64,000 bases of DNA from assembly GCA_963930775.1 (NCBI GenBank), contig OZ005689.1, positions 2,356,001 through 2,420,000 on the forward strand, given 5' to 3'. Position numbers and translations under genes: made by a program. Source of the stretch: Cliona cf. orientalis (Eukaryota > Porifera > Demospongiae > Clionaida > Clionaidae). Shown piece after piece: positions 21,701 to 31,107 of this stretch. How positions within the stretch are numbered: the stretch's first letter is position 1; every line of letters starts with the position of its first letter. A model generated the notes under the pieces. The model did not search any database. It was not told the DNA's origin and saw only the letters and a program-made list of their open reading frames with translations.

Positions 21701-23199
21701 ACATCAATTATTGGCGATTTTCAGGGTTATACAGGACGATAAACTGATTACACTTTCACCTTGACTACTGGCCATACAGTAGTTGGGCACGTCTTGACAC
21801 TTGTACTAGCTTTAGATGTGGCCTAAAAACCGTGAAGCTATACTGATCATCTTGCATGCTGAACATAATGTGCGGCAGATTAGAAGTCACCACGTTGTGG
21901 TACGTGGATTATCGGATAGTGTAAACCTCAAATAAGTTAACATAACTAAGGTAGCATCCATGCGGGCTATAATCTCTTCTTTGTTGACAAGTAGGTTGAT
22001 TCTACGGGATAGCTTCACCATGGAGCTCATGGGAAATCCACATGCACTGTCTAGCTAGCTATAAGTCCTCAGCTTGTATATAAAGTATTAAAGCCATGGC
22101 CTAGGAGAGCATTTCACTGTGAAGGTTTACTGCTCCACAGTGATTCGTAACTTGAATTCCGTGTTGAAAGTCTTCATTTCTCCACACTACGGAATAATAA
22201 TATAATAATATCATGACTTAGCCTTGTATCCTAGGTAACAGCCATGGTATAACTCTCATATACCCCAGCCCTCAGGCATTATAACTCCCTACCCCTGACA
22301 ATACGATCCAATAACACAGTTGCACTGGCATGCTAAGTTTGTGTTGTAGCTACTAGCTTTTCACTAGCTGTAGCCAGTAGCTCCCACACATAATACGATC
22401 ACTAGCTGAGGAGGGTTCCAGCTTGATAGACTAACTATTGTACAGATTGTCATTATGATAGAATCTAGCTACCTACTACTCCAACTCTCAGTCAAGTTTC
22501 AAATATGAAAAAGTAAACAGTCTGCTGATTACACTGCCAGTGACCAATTACGGTCAAGATATTAAACAGATAAACTATGTTTGCCCAGGATACACCATTC
22601 ATATACCACCTTCGCTCTCGGGCTACGCCCTCGAGCTCAGGGTGGTATATGAACAGTATATCCTGGGCAACCATAGTTTATCTATTACTAATATTATATA
22701 GAAATTGCCCATCAGATTCTCGGCTTCCATAAAGATCATGACATTAATTGTACTGCCACATTAATATTTTGTTCATTACTATGGTTGCTGTTGGCAGTGT
22801 GTGATTTTTTATTATTATTATGGCTAGCTAAGTAGCTATTACAATCAAGCCATGAAGTTATTGTAATAATTATTATAGACCTGGTTATTATGCGTAGGTT
22901 ATTATAGCTGAATTCTGTTTACGTTTACGAATCTCATACAGAGAGAAGAAACACCAATTGATATTGCACGTGATAGTGACTACCCAAAAGCAGTTAAAGT
23001 TCTGACTAGACGCTTTGCTTGGACAAAGAAAGTAGTAAGACACAGCTCAAGCTATGCAGGATTGGGGAGATCCAAGTCAATAAACTCTATCAACTCATTT
23101 GCCTCTGTATCTTCAGCATCCTCCGATGTTGGTAGATATGTATGTACAGGAATAGAAAGTGCTAGTCCAATATCTGAAAATGATGTTGATGATAACTGA
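18781..23199 (+). CDS. Ankyrin-repeat protein of NF-kappaB/IkappaB type (5' end not found)
   Basis: Seven exons, all later junctions in phase 0 with GT-AG sites: 18781-18875, 19437-19484, 19638-19733, 19854-19973, 20718-20819, 21455-21661, 22942-23199 (TGA). Exon 3 encodes a basic cluster then a helix (ASKRKRKEDIAELQRQLDE), a likely nuclear-localisation signal. Exons 4-7 hold ankyrin repeats: EGNTPLHIATSRGD, a spacer ending GLIDVVNIRNNELRTVLHIS, EKKTPLHYACSSG, DDNGDTALHLSTRSGFIEIM, REETPIDIARDS. The irregular repeat spacing and the (L/I)IDVVNIRNN block preceding TxLHIS match the ankyrin domain of NF-kappaB p100/p105 and IkappaB, which retains Rel dimers in the cytoplasm. A Ser-rich tail (KSINSINSFASVSSASSD) ends the protein. 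No Rel homology domain and no DSGxxS degron are visible, so it may be an IkappaB/Bcl-3 relative or the 3' part of an NF-kappaB gene whose Rel exons lie elsewhere. The first listed exon is less certain. Confidence 0.72.
18906..19067. mobile_element. Small element with ACCATAGTGTCCCGGG inverted ends
   Basis: Left ACCATAGTGTCCCGGGCA and right ACCCGGGACACTATGGT mirror each other; CCCGGGTAAG recurs twice inside. It lies in an intron of the ankyrin gene. Confidence 0.75.
20847..21404 (+). mobile_element. ACCCTCGGCAC...GAGCTCTAG element in an ankyrin-gene intron
   Basis: Starts AACCCTCGGCACATGTGCAAGG and ends CGCACCGAGGGTTTTGGGCTC...GAGCTCTAGTTG. Layout (CCC-CG tip, GTCTGTCTGTTACC near the left, GAGCTCTAG at the right) parallels the ACCCCGCG family, so it is a probable subfamily. 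Non-coding. Confidence 0.55.
22571..22680. repeat. Perfectly paired hairpin element, 110 bp
   Basis: TAAACTATGTTTGCCCAGGA at the left pairs with TCCTGGGCAACCATAGTTTA at the right; arms of about 42 bp flank a GC-rich loop (CGGGCTACGCCCTCGAGC). It lies in the last intron of the ankyrin gene. Confidence 0.8.
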
Positions 23200-23227
23200 T
23201 AGTACACGAAGTATTGCTAGCTTTTAA

Positions 23228-24239
23228 GGTACCATTTAATTGCGTGGGCGTGAGCGTCAGGAATGGCTAATTCAATTAGCGAATCGTGAAGGGGCGTGGC
23301 CGAAGAGGCCATACGAGTGCTTTTGGTCGAAGGTGGGCGTGTCCAGAATCGGCCAGGGATGATTATGCGCGTGTAATTAGCGACCGGAAGTGGCCCCTGA
23401 AGAAAAGGCCGGTAATTGCCCACATCAAAGCAAGATCAAAGCATTCTTGCTTAACTATTAACCGCAACGACAAAAAAAAAAAAAAAAAAAAAAAAAGCTA
23501 AATAGGCCTAATTAAGCGTGTGGGCGTGTTCCTGGCACTGTGTGGAGTGTGTGCGTGTGCGTTAATGCAGGTTTTATTGCTTCCGATTGGGCGTGGCTTC
23601 ACGGGCCAGTGCTTGGACATCGGCGCCTGGGACTTGGCCTCGGCGATAGGTGGGCGTGTCCCGGAAGCGGTGGTGACCTTTGAACCCCGCGAGGAGGCTT
23701 TGGGGGCGTGGCAGGAGATCAAAGGTGAGGCCATGTCTGTTAATGAGGCACTGTACGGCGGTGCGATCGAGGGGCCTGTACGGCTGGACGGAAGCTGACG
23801 ATGGTTTGAAGCGGATGTGGTTGCGATGACGTGTTGTTGCCCCGCCCACACAGGAAATGAGGTGAGCTCTTGCGTGGGCGGTGTGGCAGAACGGCCTCCA
23901 AGTGTTTGTGTGTGTTTTGGCCTTGAGGAAGCTGTGTGTTTTAATTGGGATTGATTGTGGGCTTCCGGTGGACATCCGGTGGTTAGTAGGCACTTGATTG
24001 AGAATGGTGGTCCTTGGGGAACAGGGTGGGGCTGTTTTGGGCGTGGCCTGGCCCCTCCCTTCCGGCTCGGCTTCCGGTCCATGGAGGATATTAAATGAAC
24101 ACTTCCGGCTCTAGCAGCCACACCCCTGAGACCTGTGCAATTAAAAGGGCGTGGTTACACAGCATGCACCTCACTAATGACTTTGATGTGGTTTAGGTGT
24201 CATATCCCCCACCTCACGCCCACGCAATTTAATGGTACC
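23228..24239. mobile_element. 1 kb TTAA-flanked element, copy 2
   Basis: Same ends (GGTACCATTTAATTGCG) and interior as 9524-10537, flanked by TTAA at 23224-23227 and 24240-24243. It begins 28 bp after the ankyrin-gene stop codon, so it probably lies in that gene's 3' untranslated region or replaces its poly(A) site. A 3 bp difference (CCCTCCCTTCCGG against CCCTCCCGGCCTCCGG) and scattered substitutions separate the two copies. Confidence 0.9.
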
Positions 24240-24472
24240 TTAATTTTGTGAAAATAGCTAGCTATTAAAATTTAATGCATGTGTCATGTTTTATTTCATT
24301 TTTGATTCTATATCTATAGATAGCTATAGCTATCTACCTATTGGTCATGTATATATCTACGATCAAAGCAAGCCCCACACTAATCAGTACTACAAGAAAA
24401 CTGCTGTACGTATGTATGTATGTAGCAATACGTCATCCACATGCTCACTAGCACATAGTGCATACCGTATAG

Positions 24473-24653
24473 CACTTAAATTTCGTGGGACTTAATTTTC
24501 GCTGTTTTCGCGGATACAGCGGCTTCCGCGAAAATTATTCAATGAAAATTTCCAATGCCCACGAGTGCATGCCCATACCAGGCCAGAACCGCAAAATTTA
24601 TTCAACGAAAACTTTGTAGAGAGCTATCCACGAAATTAAGGCGCTGTACGGTA
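24473..24653. mobile_element. MITE with TACCGTATAGC inverted ends
   Basis: TACCGTATAGCACTTAAATT at the left pairs with AATTAAGGCGCTGTACGGTA at the right. The interior has TTTTCGCGGATACAGCGG and CGCGAAAATTATTC. The tip is shared with 1980-2190, the interior is not. Confidence 0.7.
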
Positions 24654-24798
24654 TATTTTCTGTCGTTTGAACGCAGTGAATTAGAAGGAAAATATTCTCT
24701 GTGTATGCATGCATGCATTGTGTCTGGGAGATAGTTGTTTGTTGTCACAGTGGAGAGGCTGGGTTGCGTGCATGCATGGACGGTTTGGCTCAGCTGGT

Positions 24799-24884
24799 GG
24801 GTATTTAAAGTGGATGCTTTGAGTAGTAGTCACTCTCTCGGCGACTCCTATTCGCAGTGCAGAGAAGTTTTTCCCAGGTACATA
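24799..24884 (+). promoter_or_regulatory. Candidate core promoter with TATA-like box and noncoding first exon
   Basis: TATTTAAAG (about 24808) is followed ~30 bp later by GTCACTCTCTCGGCGACTCC and then TTTTTCCCAG|GTACAT, a usable splice donor. No coding exon within reach is clearly served by it; the filamin-type frame at 31108 is the next gene on this strand. Weak call. Confidence 0.2.
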
Positions 24885-25699
24885 CATGGATGCTATATAT
24901 CAGTGCATTGACTGCCCCATGTCTGTTTGTTTGAGTATCACATGCAGCTGTAATTGCAACTTACTAACGGAACAGAGCTGAGCAGAGATCCACCTGACCG
25001 GACTAGATCTACACTCTAATGGACAGAACTCACCCTTTTTGTTACCAGGGATGTTGTAATTTTTTTTTCTTTCCGGGCTTTTCCTTAATCAAAGGTTTTT
25101 TTATGTGTGAGAGGTTTTTTCCCATGGGTATAGTTGGCCGCATACCCTAAAACTTTGTACAGTCTGGTACACAATTATGTTTTCATTGGCCCATCCCTGC
25201 TTATTCCAGCTAGTCATTTTATGTAGCTGTCTGTATGTGATAGTGTGTTGATGTGGTTGTTGTGTTGTTGTGTGGCAGACTTTTTTCTGCACTCTCTGTC
25301 GCCCGATACCCAATTATAATTGATTGTGAACATGTTGGTGTATGCACGTGGTTGCATGGGGTGCCATGCATGTAGTGGGATTAGATGAGAGATGCACATA
25401 ATATTATTATAATGTAATGTTTGGAGTGTCCATTAATTGTTTTTCATGCACATAAATGTATAATGTCTCTTTCATTTTGTATTATAAAACTGTTCCATGT
25501 AATTAAAATAAATTGTGTGGGTGGCACATAAATGACTCGAAAATTTTTTCAGGTGAAGAAAGTAGCTCCTTGCAATTGTATGATTGCCACAACATGTATA
25601 ATATCACACACTTATAACAAATTAAAATTAATTAATGTAACATCAATAATATTAGATCAGTACACAGTATCTAAACAAGATCTACATACCAATCTCTGT

Positions 25700-26902
25700 A
25701 CAGTAGAACTTCCGAATAACGGACACCTTGGGAGCAGGCCTTTTGTCCTTTATATGGAGGTTGTCCCTTTATAGAAGCGGAGACAATTTACATACTAATA
25801 TAATATAGTTTACACATTATGATAGCTATATAGCTAGTTAGCGTTTGCAGAGGTGACTGGAGAAAGAATCAACAGGAAAGCAGGATATGAGCTGGATTTG
25901 AGTCTACTTCAATTTAAGTACTGTGTATACACTTGAATTGTATCATGCATTGATGCATTAGTCTTGCCCCAGACCCACCTTCAAGATAGCACCCCTCCTA
26001 CAAAGGGGGAAGGGCCTGGCTAGGCTATCATGATTACGTCACTGGCCGCAAAAGGGGTGTGGCTTCCTGGCCGTACGCTATTTAGAAGTAAAACTAGAGC
26101 TCTGTAGAGCACATACCCCGCACGCACATTGTGCAATCTATAGAATTGCTTTTGTATGCATGGCTATACATGGATATATTAGAAAATTAGTGGAAGTGCT
26201 GCTTAATTGTATGTAGCCACCAGAGGTCTCGGTGATAAAAAGCACTCTCTCTGCACCAGATCTAGACTACTAGGAGATATGAACTGATATTTCCAATATT
26301 TTGTTGTAATAGTATAGCCATAGGGCCTGCAGATTTCAGCTCCGTCAGCGGATATGGATGGACTATAGAGCATTATTAATTTCGACGATCTTTACCAGTC
26401 ATATTCTTGGCTACTTAGTTGTGCGCATGAGCAGAAAACACAATGGGCATGCATTATGCATTGAGTAGGCACTGTCGATAGGCGTGGCTACGTTAGCCAC
26501 AAAAAAGGCACGATTTGTGACGCCCATGGACCGTGTCCATTGATTTGAAACACACTGAAGCTATTTTTTCGCCGAATTCGATTGATTCGTTGTGCTTACG
26601 AGTCGCTTAGATGCCTACATCTCGAAATATGGCGATTTTTGTGCTCACGACGACAACGACAACAACGACGACAACGACAAAACCGATTACTTTACCCCTT
26701 GCGCATGCGCGCGGGGTAATTATACTGAGATGTTCAATCGGGTCCGAACAATCCGTCCGTTATAGAGAATTGAGAGGTTGTCCGCTCCTCGGAGGTTCGT
26801 AATGTACTAAGTCTATGGCAAATTCAATCCGTTCCATAGCGGTTGTCCGTTATATAGTTGGTGGTCGCTCCTGGGAGGGTCCGTTATGAGAAGTTCCACT
26901 GT
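25700..26902. mobile_element. 1.2 kb CAGTGGAAC element with nested second element
   Basis: The left end ACAGTAGAACTTCCGAATAACG and right end CGTTATGAGAAGTTCCACTGT are inverted copies, flanked by TA. Internal GTCCGTTATA/GGTTGTCCGCTCC blocks repeat near the right end. The middle (26089-26724) is a different element. The right end lies 2-3 bp from the last codon of the defective kynureninase copy. Confidence 0.75.
26089..26724 (-). mobile_element. ACCCCGCG...GAGCTCTAG element, nested copy
   Basis: Inverted relative to 13293-14037: AAAACTAGAGCTCTGTAGAGC at its left, TTGCGCATGCGCGCGGGGTAAT at its right. Beside the latter end sits a CGACAACGACAA microsatellite (26648-26685), at the same internal place where the 13.3 kb copy has its TGTCTGTTG repeat. 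Confidence 0.75.
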
Positions 26903-26904
26903 AA

Positions 26905-29418
26905 CTATTTTAGTACTTGTCTAAACAGCTGAAAGAGTCTCCATACATCGTTGAATGAATTATAGATGGGAGCAGGGGCTACCCTCATTATGGAGGGCTC
27001 TCGCAAGTCACACTGGAGGGTGTGTATGAGAGAGAGAGGGGGAGAGAGGGGAAGTCAAAATTTAATGTTATATATACCAGGTCAGGGAGATAATAAACCC
27101 CAGGCTTATGTTCAAGCGAATACGGGAGAGCAATAGTACATTGTACGTTCAAAGAGTTATATCTAAAGAGAAAGAGAAGCACTCACCGCTGCTCCCTTGG
27201 CTTGAATTGCTTTGGAAACTTCGTCAATTGGACAGGAGAACATGATAGAGAGCTGTGCCCCTCGCTGAGAGGGGTCAGGGGATGTAACCACTTCAATGTA
27301 GTTATCTATGCACACACAAAGATGATTATATGGACGTATGTGTGTGTGTGAGTGAGTAAGGCTGTATACGTACATGTACATGTGAATGGGTGCATAATAT
27401 GTGAGTATAGTTCACTCTCTCTTTCTACTCTTTCTCAAGCATTTCGTACATACACTGTATTATGCATGTATATCTTACTTATTATAAGTTTTGGTGCCAG
27501 GTGAGGGAGGAGGAAGAGAAGAGGAAGGGGGAGAGAGAAAAGAGAGAGAGGCCGATAGAGGAAGGAGAGGAAAACACTAATTGTACAAGTACTCCCATAC
27601 CAACCATTTTCTGAAGCTCTCGATTTCTTGCTCAAGAAAGTCTCTAGAAGCAGCTCTAGGTAGCCGGTGAGAATCCTTGACTTGGTTGTCAGTTCAGCCA
27701 TTGATATCTGACTGAACACATTCAGGCTGGCCTTGAGTAGCATACACTCTAGCACAGGAGTGTGGGAGAGTTGGAAGCCAGCTGCCCCAGGCTGGAGGTC
27801 AAGAACTGTACGCACATGCAGAATGAGAGGGAAAGGGAGAGAGATACACTCAACATGGTTACAGAAGGGTAGTGAAGCTTGCTTCAAAATACTGCAAACT
27901 GTTCTGATTAAGTTTAGGCTAGGGATAACTTTCTACACATACATGTACATAGCTTGGACCATGTGTCTCAGTGTCCTAAGCTAGCTTGGGGATACATATC
28001 ATTACGTATAATATTATAGCTAGTACATGTATAGCTGCACCACTCTATGGGCATTTAACAGTATTCTGGAGACACACATACACACACACACTGAGGGGTG
28101 TCCTTATAGACAGGGGTTACATGTACACTAGGCATTATTGCTGCAAAATCTTGCCATGCTGATATTATGTTCATGTACATGTATATACATGTACATGCAT
28201 ACATGTATACATGTATACATGTAGTTATAACAATTGTACAGCAGGGTCAAGCTGGAAAAGACAATCTCACCATTGGTCATTTCAAAGCGTGTCTCTCTGT
28301 TATGGCACCACCATCCCATCAACCTGAGTGTGAAAAATAATATACATGTATATAATGTATTACATACATGTACATGTACACTATATATGTACGGTATTAT
28401 GCATGTGTTATGCTCATATGCTGCTCCTGATATATAATAAATGTACACATACATGTACATAATGTAATTCTTGTTGCCTGATTCGTATTTGTTAAAATAT
28501 TTTCGGACAGCCTGGCTTGTGCGAAAATTAAACACACAAAAATATATGTGCAATATTAATCATATGCGGTACAGGGTCATTTATCCGAAACTTATCTAAT
28601 GTAACACCATAGATTATGTAGTCTATATTATGATCTGCGGTAATGCCTTGCCAAATTAGTGTACTTTGTACATGTACTTCAAAAAGAGCTTTTACAGGCA
28701 GGTATACTGGAGTTAGATACTCTCTTTTCTCTCGATCTCTTGCCTGGACTAGATCATTGGCACACTTTGGCTGGAGGCCCAGAGAATTGCCCGCGAAGTA
28801 GAGGCAGTCTTGAGCATCTTCCACATCAGATTCACCAGATTCTGTTGTAAGAGGTAATGCACACGTATAATGTCGTACATGTGTATATATAATACACAAG
28901 TGCATACATGTACATGTACATGTTGAACAGTTCATGTAGCCAACTTGTGATCACTTGTGCATATACCTTGCCAAGCATATTCCTAATGTGCACATGTACA
29001 TGTACATACTAGCTATAGCAACATGCACATGTAAATGGACATGTACATGCATACATAAACATTGTACACTAGACACAAATAAATACATGTATTAGAGAAT
29101 GCCCACTATCCCCTTAAACTTTACCGTTATGCATGCAAATTCTAAAGATTATCTTCCACTGACAACCAGACCCCACCCACTTGTTTCCGCTCTCCCCGTC
29201 AGCTGTCCGACAGTTGGTATGTGGAACTGGTTCCTCAACTGAGCCAGTTGATCCCGACTGTCCAGTTCCACCGCCAGCTGCTCATCGTCCAGCTTCATCC
29301 CCAGCTCACTCGCCAAACCAGTTAGGTAGGCTTGTATGTCCTCCTTCGTCGAGAGGCTGGGTAACTTTGGCGAGCAATCAGTGTCACTACCATCACTGCA
29401 GACTGCTATGCCACTCAT
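26905..29418 (-). pseudogene. Kynureninase copy lacking exons 3-8
   Basis: Exons matching the complete gene at 42995-48855 are present at 29418-29181 (exon 1), 28841-28744 (exon 2), 28323-28271 (exon 9), 27805-27605 (exon 10), 27305-27187 (exon 11) and 27012-26905 (exon 12, TAG). Exons 3-8, including the one with the pyridoxal-phosphate lysine, are absent; only about 420 bp of ACATGTAC-rich sequence lies between exons 2 and 9. Exon 2 ends in phase 0 whereas exon 9 needs phase 2, so splicing across the gap breaks the frame. Each remaining exon is itself open with intact splice sites, so the loss looks recent. It cannot encode an active enzyme. The block is a direct duplicate of the 43-49 kb region; a ~3.5 kb exon-bearing stretch has been lost here. 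Confidence 0.88.
28160..29070. repeat. Dense ACATGTAC palindrome clusters
   Basis: TACATGTACATGTA and ACATGTATACATGT variants occur repeatedly at 28170-28225, 28345-28392, 28443-28462, 28905-28922 and 28992-29053. The same octamer recurs in introns at 45-52 kb (for example 48434-48464, 49407-49420) but is sparse from 5 to 25 kb. Confidence 0.75.
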
Positions 29419-29875
29419 GTCTATAGAGAGCTACTCTGTATTGAACACCTGTAGAATTATGTATAGTGATATGTATCTATGCATAGATATGATTTATGGT
29501 GGTGCCAGCCCCTTCAAATATTAAAAAAGGCGTTACACCCAATTTAGATATGTACAGTGTAAATTGTTTTATTACTATGATTTAATATGCAGGAGCCTTG
29601 TCTTTTATTGTTTTTAATATAGTATTATAGAGCAGGATAATCTATCTACCATGCACGTTCGATCATAATAAGAGCTTACTTCTTTGATCTTTGAAGAGGA
29701 GCAGGTGTAACTCGACATGAGAGGGCGCGTGCTGAAGCAGGTGGGTGCGCATTAATATGGAACAAAGGTGCGCGCTATCTGGAGAACCTCTCTCACTTGC
29801 CCCTTCACCCTTGTGTATTATAATTAGTGCATGATGATGCTCAACTGTGAGGAAAAGAGCCGTCCTGGGTGAAGA

Positions 29876-30167
29876 ATGGCGGACGATCTAGGGTTCTACT
29901 GGTGCTATCATACTATAATCTATATTAAAGTGGTCCCCCCAGTGCAGAGGGGTTAGCTAGGGGCTGGCCCGTGTTCAGGTATATTGGTTATCAGGGTTTA
30001 ATAGTCTCAAGAGTTTGTATGGCAGGGTTAGTCTCCAGGGTTTGTCCTGGGGGGACCAAATAAGGCGCAGTGGACAGTCCGGGGAGACCACAATTTTGTG
30101 GGGGTCCGACGGACCATTGACTGACTCGGCATGCGGACAGCCTGTCCCTCTTCCAAAGGGAATTCCC
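29876..30167 (+). pseudogene. COG8 exon 1 copy, split by an insertion
   Basis: ATGGCGGACGATCTAGGG (29876 on) matches the start of COG8 at 49313. After TTCTACTGGT (29903) the match breaks and resumes at 30144 with GTCCCTCTTCCAAAGG to AATTCCCTGG (30167). The intervening ~240 bp is the insertion described separately. The splice donor GTAAGG of the real gene reads GCAAAA here, so the copy cannot splice. It is the right-hand end of the kynureninase-COG8 duplication. Confidence 0.85.
29904..30143. mobile_element. GGTCCCCCCAG insertion in the COG8 exon copy
   Basis: GTGGTCCCCCCAGTG (about 29931) and CCTGGGGGGACCAAA (about 30046) are inverted relative to each other. The stretch includes a repeat-unit fragment related to 1-169. 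A second part after 30060 (GGGGGTCCGACGGACC) is not obviously repeated. Boundaries are defined by loss of match to 49313-49364. Confidence 0.55.
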
Positions 30168-30179
30168 TGGCAAAACTGT

Positions 30180-31107
30180 CTATTTTTTCAAAATTTTAGC
30201 TCATAAAACTATTACAGATTAGGAGTTGAAATTTGGTAGCTATCAACCTTCTCTGTGGCCGCAAACTAGGCCGGGGGGGATTAAAATTATGGTATATGTA
30301 TTAATTACTTACATTTTATGGTTTCAGAGGTAAACTTACTGTTCTTCAAAATATGTTAGATATGTAGATGTAGAGTATTATTTTCGATTAAGAGTACACG
30401 TACAGTGCGCTCTATCCATAGATGCACATAGCTACATATGAAGTTTATTGGACACGAATATAAAGGCTGTGCAGTACGGCATTATTTGCCAGATAGCTAC
30501 TGTCCATAAATTCCTTTCGGAGGGTCAAAATTAATATGTTATAGCTAGGTACATTTAATTAATTTCGGTTAAGAAAATCCACTTAGTGGGCTAAAGCACT
30601 TGTACTGAAGTTGCTACTAAATGTCAAATGTGAAATCTCAACTACTTAGCTACCAATCCCAAATTTTATCCAGAAAAGGTGAAAAATGCATGAAAGTGCC
30701 CTGTACATGTAGGGCTTCTCTATTAGCTATAATAATTACAAGTATAAAAACAATTGAATAAAATTGAAGAATGAAGTAGGGATGGCAGGATCAAAAAGTA
30801 CACAAACAAGAGATATCGCAACTACTATACATCCCTACGCTTGTTTTTTGAGGGATGCAAAAATAACCAGTAATAATGCGATTGAATCAAAGCTGATAAA
30901 CCCAAAGTTAACCATCGTGACAACTAGGGAACAATCTGAATGTCTTCCATATACCACACTCAACAAATACGTTGACATTAATAGGTGCATAATAGTCGTT
31001 TAGTTAGCACCAAGTCTTAGAAGCATGGTTGCCATGGATACCACTTGCATAGTGTGAAGTTTAATTTAGAATTAGCTAATGGCCGGGGCATACCTCACTA
31101 AATCAGA
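30180..31107. other. No gene recognised
   Basis: AT-rich. A single end of the GATGAAGTAGGGATGG element family is at 30768-30850. Nothing else supported. Confidence 0.45.

Noticed and set aside
23498-24121. 207-codon minus-strand frame in the TTAA element
   Set aside because: The equivalent in the other copy is interrupted by a stop, composition is a by-product of the GC-rich repeat, and no transposase motif is visible.
24799-24884. Promoter of the filamin-type gene
   Set aside because: The candidate TATA and donor are over 6 kb away with other genes between on the opposite strand; kept only as a weak isolated signal.
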